Of a stretch of DNA of 43,154 nt, positions 1-8,440 are shown piece by piece. Made by a program: the position numbers and the translations under genes. How positions within the stretch are numbered: the first letter of the stretch is position 1; every line of letters begins with the position of its first letter. The notes below the pieces were generated by a model. That model did no database searches, had not been told where the DNA came from, and saw nothing but the letters and a program-made list of their open reading frames with translations. The DNA is taken from NCBI GenBank assembly GCA_035764505.1, contig DASTZC010000060.1, forward strand, positions 1 through 43,154, written 5' to 3'. This DNA comes from Candidatus Polarisedimenticolia bacterium (GTDB lineage Bacteria > Acidobacteriota > Polarisedimenticolia > Gp22-AA2 > AA152).

Positions 1-815
1 GGTTGGGGTGATCGTCCGGATCCCGGCTGCCGGCGCCGTAGCCCACCTTCTCGAGGCGCAGCGGCGGGATCGGTCCGAACTCTTCGGCCAGCGTTGCCAC
101 CAGCGCCGCGCCGGTCGGCGTGACCAGCTCTCCTTCGAAAGGGCCGCCGAAAAGCGGCTTGCCTTTCAGGATCTCGACCGTCGCGGGCGCCGGCACCGGG
201 AAGATGCCGTGCTCGCAGCGGATGATTCCGGAGCCGGCGGGCAGCGGCGAGGCGATCACGCGATCCACCTGGAGCTCGTGCAGGCAGAGGCAGGCCCCCA
301 CGATGTCGACGATGGCGTCCACCGCTCCCACCTCGTGCAGATGAACCGCCTCGGGCTCGATGCGGTGCACCCGGGCCTCCGCTTCCACCAGCGTCTCGAA
401 AACCCGCAGCGCCTGCGACCGGACCGTCGGAGGCAATCCGCCGGCCGCCACGATGCGGCGGATTTCCCGCCAGCCGCGATGCGGGGTATGCGGGTGAGAG
501 TGGCCGTGGTCGTGCCGGGGCAAAGGAGCGCGGGCCCGGTGGCGCCCGCGGCGCGGGATGGAACGACGCGGCGAATCGTCGATCTTCACCTGGACCTGCG
601 TGCCCCCCAGCCCGCCGCGCAGCACGCGCCGCGACGACAGGGAGTAGCCGCCCAGCGGCAGCTTCGCAAGGCTCCGCTTCAGCGTCGCCAGGCTCACGCC
701 CAGGTCGACGGAGAGACCCAGGAACATGTCGCCCGAGATACCGGAGAAACAGTCGAGGTAGAGGACCCGGCGGGCCGCGCCCGGCAGCCCGTAGGCCGAA
801 GCTCTCCGCTTCATC
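1..815 (-). CDS. larC: LarC, nickel-pincer cofactor nickel-insertion protein (3' end cut by window edge)
   Basis: LarC inserts nickel into the pyridinium pincer cofactor used by lactate racemase-like enzymes. The reading frame is open from the ATG at 815 to the window edge, giving about 271 residues of an expected 400 or so. Visible family features are the N-terminal DCFSGISGDMFLG block, a His-rich stretch (HDHGHSHPHTPH) in the usual variable loop, the HLHEVGAVDAIVDI block, and the later TPTGAALVATL and GYGAGSRD blocks. The start is supported by an AAAGGA about 10 nt upstream. The C-terminal half is outside the window, so I cannot tell whether it is split by the programmed frameshift known in some LarC genes. 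No larB, larE or racemase gene is visible nearby. Confidence 0.93.
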
Positions 816-926
816 TCAGGAGCGTCCTTTCATTGGAATGTCGAAGTGCCGGGGTCAGGATGCTATCGGCGGGTGGGAGGACTGTCAAATGGGACGCGGC
901 GCCGGGGATGTCACGGGGGCGCCCCT

Positions 927-1796
927 TCAGAAGCTCACCCGCGCCTGGAAGGAGCCGGGGCCGATCGAGAAGCTGACCGGCGGAGGCTCGCGTCGCGCCC
1001 TCTCGTGCGAGTCGGAGAGAATCTGCCCCACGCTGAAGCCGGTCACCAGGCCCAGGAAGACTTCCGGCGCCCAGTGCTCGTCGGCATCCAGCCTTTGATA
1101 GCCGGTCAGGAACGCCCCGGCGTACAGCGCGCTGGCCCCACCCACCTTCCAGAACCTCGCGGCGGCCGAGTCGTCGGAATGCACCACCAGGTACTGGCGG
1201 CTGAGGATCGGGACGACGGAGGCGGCCAGGGCGGCATGGCCGGAAACGCCGTGACCGCGGCGAGAGAAATAATCGATCTCCTCGCCGTCGAAGGGGCGCT
1301 GCGTGGAAAGCACCGATTGGCCGATGCCGGTGAGCAGCGCGGTGTGACCGGCCGATTCGAGGAGCAGGACCGCGGTCTCCTTCTCGCGCGCATTCCGGGT
1401 CGCGAAAGATGCCCCGTAAGCCAGCAGCGCCAGAGTCGGCGCGAAGCCTTCATGTCCCATGACGCTGATCCGGTCGAGGAACTCGGAAGTCTGCGGGTCG
1501 CTGCGCTCCTGGACCCAGCGGCGGATCTCCTCGCGGTACAGGTAGAGCAGACCCACCGTCCCGGCCGTGAGGGCCACCTTGGTGACGCCGACGCGATCCA
1601 GGTGCGCGGGCCGTGTCCAGAGGTAACGGGCGTCGCTGCCCACCTGGCGCCAGCCATGGGGATGGGGCTCGCCGATCTGATCCATGGGCGGCGCGGGGAC
1701 AACGGATTCCACGCCTTGGGGCTCCGAGGCCGCGGCCAGAGGCGCCGCCCCGAGCAGGAAGACCGTTGCCACGACCCTTCGAAAAAAGCCGCTCAT
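927..1796 (-). CDS. PAP2-family phosphatase-like envelope protein
   Basis: A 289-residue protein with an N-terminal signal sequence (residues about 5-23), then the three-part PAP2 (type 2 phosphatidic acid phosphatase) signature in order: STQRPF, VSGHAALAA, and R-x5-H within YQRLDADEHWAPE. Two positions differ from the classical motifs: the lysine expected seven residues before RP is Gln, and the Asp after the last His is Glu. The core Arg-Pro, Ser-Gly-His and Arg/His are kept. PAP2 enzymes dephosphorylate lipid phosphates on the periplasmic side. Its ATG overlaps the stop of the upstream ABM-fold gene (ATGA), so it is probably translated as the last member of the peptide-modification operon. 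Activity is uncertain because of the substitutions. Confidence 0.8.
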   Translation of the reverse strand: MSGFFRRVVATVFLLGAAPLAAASEPQGVESVVPAPPMDQIGEPHPHGWRQVGSDARYLWTRPAHLDRVGVTKVALTAGTVGLLYLYREEIRRWVQERSDPQTSEFLDRISVMGHEGFAPTLALLAYGASFATRNAREKETAVLLLESAGHTALLTGIGQSVLSTQRPFDGEEIDYFSRRGHGVSGHAALAASVVPILSRQYLVVHSDDSAAARFWKVGGASALYAGAFLTGYQRLDADEHWAPEVFLGLVTGFSVGQILSDSHERARREPPPVSFSIGPGSFQARVSF

Positions 1797-2098
1797 TCCA
1801 CTTCCTCGAAGCAGCCGAGGGGCGATTCCCGCAGGGTCAGGCTCGAGCAGCGCGCATCGAGATCACGATACTCGGATAGGTGTCGCCGCAGAAAATCCTC
1901 GTAGACATCCCGGTCTTGCCAGCGATCCAAGGTCAGGTAACGCGACGAATCCCGGGTTTCGCGCAGGAGCCGGGTGCCGAGGAACGAGGGGCTGCTGGCA
2001 AACAGCTTTGCCCAGACGCCCTGCGGTCCATAGAGCGCTTCGAACTCTGACCGCGTCGCGGCATGCACCACGAATTCCCAGACGATCACGTAGGCCAC
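1793..2098 (-). CDS. ABM-superfamily small protein (antibiotic biosynthesis monooxygenase-like fold)
   Basis: About 101 residues starting from GTG at 2098, with an AGGTG ribosome site just upstream. A longer open frame to 2338 lies inside the upstream gene and is not needed. The protein begins AYVIVWEFVV and continues through YGPQGVWAKLF, YLTLDRWQ and EYRDLDARC to a C-terminal GCFEEVE. This is the pattern of the dimeric alpha/beta-barrel ABM family that trims or oxidises small molecules or simply binds them. The catalytic role cannot be assigned. It starts 8 nt after the stop of the S26/nucleotidyltransferase gene and overlaps the PAP2 gene by 4 nt, so it sits inside the operon. Confidence 0.8.
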   Translation of the reverse strand: MAYVIVWEFVVHAATRSEFEALYGPQGVWAKLFASSPSFLGTRLLRETRDSSRYLTLDRWQDRDVYEDFLRRHLSEYRDLDARCSSLTLRESPLGCFEEVE

Positions 2099-2106
2099 GA
2101 CACACC

Positions 2107-3639
2107 TCAGAGCGGAGCGACCGCTTTGCAGAGCCGGCGTGCGGCCTTGGCCCAGCCGTCGCGCCGAACCGGCGACCATCCGGTGAGCTGACGCGCCAGA
2201 AAACGGATGCGCGTCTCGGCGAGCGGTGCAGGCAGCATCTCCAATTGGAGGTGCCGCAGAAACTCGGGCGGCACAGAGGCGCCGAAGGCCAGGACCGCCA
2301 GACGGAGCCCCACGCAGAGAGAGGGCCCGGCGCCACATTCACGCGCCATGCGCTCGAGCTTACCCCAGTCCCAGGGCGGGGTATCGTCATCGACCAGCAG
2401 GGCGATTTCCAAAACATCGCGCAGGCAGCCGAGGTAGCGGTGCAGCCTGAGGTGCAGGCAGAGATGCAGCAGCCGGTCCTCGCGGCAGGGAACCCTCAAC
2501 TCTCCACCCGCGAAGCGCACCGTCTCGCCGCGGCTCCGGAAGGCATCCGTCAGCGGCTTTTCCAGGACCCGCTCCGGCACGACCTCGCGATGCAGCTCGA
2601 TTACCAGGCCCGAGCCGGGATCCATCTGTGGGGCGCCATGATGGTGGCGAGGCGATTCGGGCCGCGGCTCCTGGAAGCATGGCACGAAGCCGAGCGTCTC
2701 GAGCGCGGCCCGCGCATCGGTCTCGCGCTCGGAGGGGACGAGGAGATCGACGTCGCGCATCTCCCGCAGCGCGTCTTCCTGGTAGAGCGTCAGGCTTTGC
2801 GCGAAGCCCTTCAGCGCCATCGGCTCGACGCCGATGCCGCGCAAAGCTTGTACCACAGCCTCCAGCTTCGGCCGCCACCGGAGCTGATGGAAGGCGACGG
2901 TGGCCTTGCGGCGCTCCAGCCAGGCGCCCGCGGCCTGGCCGTGCAGGCCGCGCTGCGCCACCCATCGCAAGAGCAGCAAGTCCATGCCGAGCGCTTCGGC
3001 AGCCCGCAGGCCCGAGTCGATGAGATCCCCCGCGGGCGCCATCCCGGTTCGACATTGCGCAATCAGGCGGGCCAGAGGCGGGCGGTAGGCATCCACCTGC
3101 CAGTCCTCCAGCCCGGCGCGCAGATTCTCCAAAGCGTCGGCGATCCCGAAAGCACCGCGCAGCGCGCGGCGGTGCAGGGCCATGGTCCAGCGGCCCACCC
3201 GGTTCGGAGAGGCTCCCGCGGCGCGCGTTACCCAGCGGGTCTGCGCCGCCGCCCATTTCCCGACCCACTCCCAGCAGGGCCCGGCGATAAAGCGGGCACC
3301 ATGCGGAGCCGACAGCGCCACCACGATTCCCATCACGTCGGTCGGATCGATCGGCGGGTCGGCCTGCGATGAAGCGTCCCCCTGGGTAATCCAGCGGCGG
3401 GAGCCGGTATCGCCGATCTCGCTTCCGATGATCCGGTGGGTGACCAGGCCGCCTGGCTGCAGGATGACCACGACGTCGCCGAGCCTTGGTGCCTGCGACC
3501 CATGCGAGACGACGAGTCCGGTGGCATGCTCGGTGAGCGGCATCATGCTGCCGCCCGAAAAAGCCATCTGGCTGCGTCGCCACGAGCCTCTCCATAGACG
3601 GTAGAGCTCGAGCCCCATGCGATCCGGCTGCGTCGCCAT
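2107..3639 (-). CDS. Fusion protein: Sec11-type S26 peptidase domain + nucleotidyltransferase (NTP_transf_5-like)
   Basis: 510 residues from the ATG at 3639, whose A is also the last base of the kinase stop (TGATG). Residues 1-110 form an S24/S26-type peptidase of the ER/archaeal kind: Ser31 in GGSMMPL, His68 in THRI, Asp88 in TQGD and Asp94 six residues later. These match the Ser/His/Asp/Asp layout of Sec11-type signal peptidases. Unlike those enzymes, no membrane segment precedes the serine. The C-terminal part (about 200-510) resembles the nucleotidyltransferase family found beside lasso-peptide kinases: ALKGFAQSLTLY followed by REMRDVDLLVPSE, with the DxD metal-binding pair. Likely roles are leader removal and nucleotidyl or sugar-phosphate decoration of a peptide; both are inferred. 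Confidence 0.82.
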   Translation of the reverse strand: MATQPDRMGLELYRLWRGSWRRSQMAFSGGSMMPLTEHATGLVVSHGSQAPRLGDVVVILQPGGLVTHRIIGSEIGDTGSRRWITQGDASSQADPPIDPTDVMGIVVALSAPHGARFIAGPCWEWVGKWAAAQTRWVTRAAGASPNRVGRWTMALHRRALRGAFGIADALENLRAGLEDWQVDAYRPPLARLIAQCRTGMAPAGDLIDSGLRAAEALGMDLLLLRWVAQRGLHGQAAGAWLERRKATVAFHQLRWRPKLEAVVQALRGIGVEPMALKGFAQSLTLYQEDALREMRDVDLLVPSERETDARAALETLGFVPCFQEPRPESPRHHHGAPQMDPGSGLVIELHREVVPERVLEKPLTDAFRSRGETVRFAGGELRVPCREDRLLHLCLHLRLHRYLGCLRDVLEIALLVDDDTPPWDWGKLERMARECGAGPSLCVGLRLAVLAFGASVPPEFLRHLQLEMLPAPLAETRIRFLARQLTGWSPVRRDGWAKAARRLCKAVAPL

Positions 3640-4778
3640 CAAGCTCTTGCCCCACCATGATGCAGGATGTCGAGTGCCGCTTCGGCACGCTCGGGAGGCG
3701 TGCCACCGCTCAGACGCACGAAGCGCGCATGGCCGAGCAGGCGCGCCGCCGTCACCAGGAGCAGGCCGGGCGACATCTTGCCGCGGCCCAGGGCAGAGCT
3801 TTGCGGGCGCCGATTGTGCAGGTCCGAAAGCATCTCCACCAGCGCATCGCCCGCGGGAACCGGATGCATCGCCAGCCGCCGGCGAAAGGCTCCGGCGCGG
3901 CTGCGCACGCGTTCCATCGAATAGACACGCGCACGGTGTTGGCTGAACCAGTCCTGCAGCCGCGCGGCGAGCAGCCTTCCTTCGGGGAGCGTGACACGCA
4001 GATGCGCGCGCCCCGGCGTGGACGGGCGCAAAGGGCGCACCCGGGCGCCGGAAAGCCTCCGGAGCAGCGACGGGCGGCAGGCTTCGTCGAGAACCAGATC
4101 GTAGGTCTGGGCGGTCCCGGAACGGGGGCCCAGGAGAAGCACCGCGGCGGGAGGCGACGGACCTCCCACTCTCATTCCCGGGACCGCCGCGGGATCCAGC
4201 AAGTGTTTGCCCCACTCGCGGACCTTGGAGACGCGGAGCAGGTCGCGCGCCCAGGGAGAATCGGAGACGATCGCGACGCTGCGCGGGAACGGATGCACCG
4301 CTCCATCGCGGACACCGATCGGGGCGTAGTCGTCCGAGAGAAAACCGCAGCCGCGCCGGGCGAGCTCCATCACGAGCGACGTCTTGCCGAATCCCGGCGG
4401 GCCGCAAATCAACAGCGCGCGGCCCTCGCTCGAGACGACCCCCGCGTGGAAGATCAGGTAGCCGCGCAGGGCGTCGATGAGGGCTTCGGTCAACAGCGAC
4501 AGGCCGTGGCTCGCGGGGGCCGAGCGCGGCAGCGGGAAGCGCCTTGTCGCGATGGTGATGGAAGGACGCGGGGCGTGCAGCCTCAGGACGATGCGCCGCT
4601 GGGCGCGCAGGGCACCCGGCGCGAGAAAGTGCCGGTACTGGAAGCGCAGCAATCCGGCGACGGAGAGGTCGTCCGTGAGGATGCGCACGGAGCTGCCGAG
4701 CAGTTGCAGGCGAAGGCTAGAAAACGAGCTGTTTCGAGCGCAGCGCGCGGAGTGCGCCAAGGACGTCGCTTCGGACAT
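3639..4778 (-). CDS. HPr kinase-related P-loop kinase
   Basis: Resembles the HprK-related kinases that phosphorylate Ser or Thr in peptide precursors rather than in HPr. Visible features are a Walker A motif GPPGFGKTS around residues 125-133 (from the start used here), preceded by LIFHAGVVSSEGRALLI, and then GFLSDDYAPI, the HprK-like Asp-Asp segment. The N-terminal strand LRLQLLGSSVRIL also fits the family. The start is uncertain. The ATG at 4778 overlaps the PqqD-like gene by 62 nt; a GTG at 4688 is possible but would remove the first strand, and the frame is open to 4850. The stop shares a base with the next gene's ATG. The neighbours (peptide, PqqD-like chaperone, nucleotidyltransferase) support a peptide substrate. 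Confidence 0.82.
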   Translation of the reverse strand: MSEATSLAHSARCARNSSFSSLRLQLLGSSVRILTDDLSVAGLLRFQYRHFLAPGALRAQRRIVLRLHAPRPSITIATRRFPLPRSAPASHGLSLLTEALIDALRGYLIFHAGVVSSEGRALLICGPPGFGKTSLVMELARRGCGFLSDDYAPIGVRDGAVHPFPRSVAIVSDSPWARDLLRVSKVREWGKHLLDPAAVPGMRVGGPSPPAAVLLLGPRSGTAQTYDLVLDEACRPSLLRRLSGARVRPLRPSTPGRAHLRVTLPEGRLLAARLQDWFSQHRARVYSMERVRSRAGAFRRRLAMHPVPAGDALVEMLSDLHNRRPQSSALGRGKMSPGLLLVTAARLLGHARFVRLSGGTPPERAEAALDILHHGGARA

Positions 4779-4998
4779 CGCGATCCCCGGGGACCTTGAA
4801 CTCGGCTCGCAGGTCGCGCTCGATCGAGTCGAGATCGTGGCTTCCGTCACACAGGCTGTAGATGTGCGCGGCCGATTCGTTCAGGAGGTGCACGGCTCCC
4901 TCGCGCGCATCATAGACCATCAGGTCGCCTCCGATGGACTGCTCCTCGAGGCCATCGCGGCGGCGGGGCTGAACCGTGCTGGTGGGAGTGGAAATCAT
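4717..4998 (-). CDS. PqqD-like RiPP recognition element protein
   Basis: 93 residues with the winged-helix PqqD fold pattern: VYDAREGAVHLLNESAAHIYSLCDGSHDLDSI and a C-terminal helix VLGALRALRSKQLVF. Stand-alone PqqD-like proteins bind leader peptides and present them to modifying enzymes. The conserved LN.(S/T)A..I..LCDG core is intact. The gene lies 106 nt downstream of the candidate precursor peptide gene, separated by a terminator hairpin, and overlaps the 5' end of the kinase frame. In the TIGRFAM literature a PqqD-family chaperone paired with an HprK-related kinase is called an HPr-rel-A system; I assign it to that group by resemblance only. Confidence 0.85.
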   Translation of the reverse strand: MISTPTSTVQPRRRDGLEEQSIGGDLMVYDAREGAVHLLNESAAHIYSLCDGSHDLDSIERDLRAEFKVPGDRDVRSDVLGALRALRSKQLVF

Positions 4999-5040
4999 TG
5001 CGCTCTGGAACGCGTATCCGCGCGAAGAGAACCCCGATAA

Positions 5041-5074
5041 TAAAGAAAGGGCAGCTCGCGGTCACGAGCTGCCC
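5041..5074 (-). terminator. Intra-operon rho-independent terminator/attenuator after the peptide gene
   Basis: Perfect 10-bp inverted repeat GGGCAGCTCG / CGAGCTGCCC (5049-5058 and 5065-5074) with a 6-nt loop. On the minus strand it is followed directly by TTTCTTTA. It lies 30 nt after the stop of the 65-residue peptide gene and before the PqqD-like gene. This arrangement lets precursor mRNA outnumber enzyme mRNA, as in many RiPP operons. Confidence 0.85.
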
Positions 5075-5104
5075 TCGATTCATCGGGACCGTCGATCCGT
5101 AAGA

Positions 5105-5302
5105 TCAGTCCTTGCCAGCAATACCTCTGCCACGCCCACCCTTCGAGTTCGATCCTCCTGACGAGCCGGTCGGATCGGCACCCGGAGCCGTATCCAGGGT
5201 GGGGGCTGCGTACGACGTGGTGGATCCCATTCTTTCCATGATTTCCGATTCGGTGTAGCTGGTGATGGAGGGAGCTTCGTAAGGACGTCGATTGCTGGCC
5301 AT
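5105..5302 (-). CDS. Candidate RiPP-type precursor peptide, 65 residues
   Basis: Small gene with a good ribosome site (AGGAG 8 nt before the ATG), its own upstream promoter candidate and a downstream terminator. The N-terminal half contains YEAPSI at residues 8-13, then SYTESEIMERMG. The YxxPxI/L pattern is the leader element bound by PqqD-like RREs in lasso and related peptides. After the MGS step the C-terminal 38 residues are rich in Ser, Thr, Gly and Ala, contain no Cys, and end in a basic Gly-rich stretch GGRGRGIAGKD. With a kinase and nucleotidyltransferase downstream, Ser/Thr phosphorylation and further decoration are plausible. I do not recognise the core, and the cleavage site is unknown. 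Confidence 0.78.
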   Translation of the reverse strand: MASNRRPYEAPSITSYTESEIMERMGSTTSYAAPTLDTAPGADPTGSSGGSNSKGGRGRGIAGKD

Positions 5303-5379
5303 CTCATCCGCTCCTGTCTTGCCGCCGGGTCGTGAAGACCGCTTGGAATAAGTGCTTTTGCCGTCCGTCGATACGCAAA

Positions 5380-5407
5380 GCTATCCCGAGTGCGGAGAGG
5401 ATGTCAA
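5380..5407 (-). promoter_or_regulatory. Candidate sigma-70 promoter of the peptide operon
   Basis: Minus-strand TTGACA (5407-5402), 16-nt spacer, then GATAGC (5385-5380). The -35 is perfect and the -10 weak. Predicted start is near 5372, about 70 nt before the peptide ATG. Confidence 0.5.
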
Positions 5408-5444
5408 GAGGCCTGGTCCATCTTATTGCCGGGACTGCTCCGGC

Positions 5445-5945
5445 TCAATGAATGGTCGCACCCTCGTCATCCTCGGCCAAGTCGCTGTTTTCCAGCGTTT
5501 TGTGAATGAATTCGGCCTGCTCGAACTCCCGGGTGGCTTCCTGGACCCGTCCCATTTTCAAATAAATGCGGCCCAGATTGAGATAGGGAAAGTGGCGCGG
5601 CTCGTAGCGACGCGCGAGCTTGGCTTTTTCCAGCCAGGGAATGGCCTCCTCGATCTGCCCGAGGTGAACGAGGTAGGAGCCGATGTCGTTGTAGGGGTTG
5701 CCGAACTCCGGGTCCACCTCGATGGCGGTCTTGCATTCGGCGATCGCTTCGTCGTAGCGGCCCAGGAAGGAATAGGTCCAACCCAGGAAGGTATGAGCCT
5801 CGGCGGTGGGATGAGCGTCGATGGAGGCCCGGTACAGCTGGATTGCCGCCTGGTAGTCGCCCTGCATCTGGCGCTCGTAGGCGTTCCTGAGGAGATGGGC
5901 GGCGCGCTGCTCGGCGTGCATGGTCTTTTCGTCGGTTCTTTCCAT
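5445..5945 (-). CDS. Tetratricopeptide repeat protein
   Basis: 166 residues from the ATG at 5945, chosen because GGAGG lies 5 nt upstream; a further ATG at 5966 lacks such a site. About four TPR units are visible, for example AYERQMQGDYQAAIQLYRAS, AHTFLGWTYSFLGRYDEAI, NDIGSYLVHLGQIEEAIP and LNLGRIYLKMGRVQEATREF. There is no signal peptide, so it is probably a cytoplasmic scaffold. The last residues are acidic (AEDDEGATIH). It is co-directional with the peptide locus, 143 nt upstream of the peptide ATG, and that gap contains the peptide promoter candidate. A weak hairpin (5428-5444) follows the stop. A functional link to the peptide system is not shown. Confidence 0.85.
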   Translation of the reverse strand: MERTDEKTMHAEQRAAHLLRNAYERQMQGDYQAAIQLYRASIDAHPTAEAHTFLGWTYSFLGRYDEAIAECKTAIEVDPEFGNPYNDIGSYLVHLGQIEEAIPWLEKAKLARRYEPRHFPYLNLGRIYLKMGRVQEATREFEQAEFIHKTLENSDLAEDDEGATIH

Positions 5946-5985
5946 GCGCTTCCTCCCAGGCTTCAAAACCTGGAACGGATGGTCC

Positions 5986-6321
5986 TTATTTCCCTCTGCG
6001 GGCGGGAGGGCGGCGCAACGTCTCGAGCAGAACGACGGCCATCCAGGCCAGGGCGGCCAGCCCGCCCAGGGTCAGGTCATGGCCCGCCTGGGCGTAGGAG
6101 ACTTCCCGCAGGTAGGCCGCGAATCCGCCCAGGGCTCCCAAGACCGCCAGCATCCGCAGAACCTGGGTGGAATCCAGCGGCGGCTCGCGACGCAGCGCCG
6201 CCGTGATTCTTCTCGCCAGGGCCGCCAGCCCTCCCGTCAGGAGGAGCAGGCTGAGCCCCACGCCGGCGTCGTGCAGCCAATCGGTGCCCAGCCCGAGCAA
6301 GTCGCGAAGCGCGTGCAGCAA
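5986..6321 (-). CDS. Small integral membrane protein of unknown function
   Basis: 111 residues with three hydrophobic segments: about 21-37 (VGLSLLLLTGGLAALA), 56-72 (LRMLAVLGALGGFAAYL) and 84-101 (LTLGGLAALAWMAVVLLE). The frame begins with TTG at 6321, 15 nt after the stop of the permease gene, with GGGGA just upstream. A non-ATG start is the only one that fits this gap well. I do not recognise the family. It is probably co-transcribed with the permease, perhaps as an accessory membrane protein. Confidence 0.6.
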   Translation of the reverse strand: MLHALRDLLGLGTDWLHDAGVGLSLLLLTGGLAALARRITAALRREPPLDSTQVLRMLAVLGALGGFAAYLREVSYAQAGHDLTLGGLAALAWMAVVLLETLRRPPARRGK

Positions 6322-6336
6322 GTTCCCCGCGGCCGA

Positions 6337-8157
<1,821 letters not shown>

Positions 8158-8272
8158 CGGTTTGCGCGGCTCCCGGGAAGCAGGGCACAGGGAGAAGCCG
8201 CGGCAGTGTACGGAGACGGCCCCGGCAGTGTCAACCGCAAATCAGACGAGACCGTTGGCACGCGACCCTGGG

Positions 8273-8440
8273 CCTGGTCGACGGGTCGCGTGGCGAGGGC
8301 GGGCTCCGGCTTCGGGGCGCTTGCCGCCGGGAGGGCCCTCGGGCTCACAGAACGAGGCCGCCGAGGCGGAAGGGAAGCCTAGACCTGGTTGACCGGCCGG
8401 GTGGCGAGTGCCGGCTCCGGGGCGCCCGCGGCCGGCAGAT
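8273..8440. repeat. Imperfect direct duplication of the 3' end of the MFS gene
   Basis: Bases from about 8384 to 8437, which encode the last residues of the MFS protein (EPALATRPVNQV), recur imperfectly from about 8273 to 8330, beyond its stop. On the minus strand the second copy would read EPALATRPVDQA. The first 40 bases of the two copies align with only a few differences. It lies in the 221-nt gap between the MFS and permease genes, where I see no other feature. Confidence 0.6.

Noticed and set aside
8-976. Long plus-strand open frame opposite larC
   Set aside because: It is antisense to a gene with clear LarC motifs; its translation is Arg/Gln/His-rich, as expected from a GC-rich complementary strand.
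3657-4799. 380-codon plus-strand frame opposite the kinase
   Set aside because: Shadow frame. The minus-strand product has a P-loop and family blocks, while this one has a compositionally biased sequence with no domain.
1793-5302. Lasso-peptide cluster
   Set aside because: No asparagine-synthetase-like cyclase or transglutaminase-like B2 protease is encoded here, so I describe it as RiPP-like rather than lasso.
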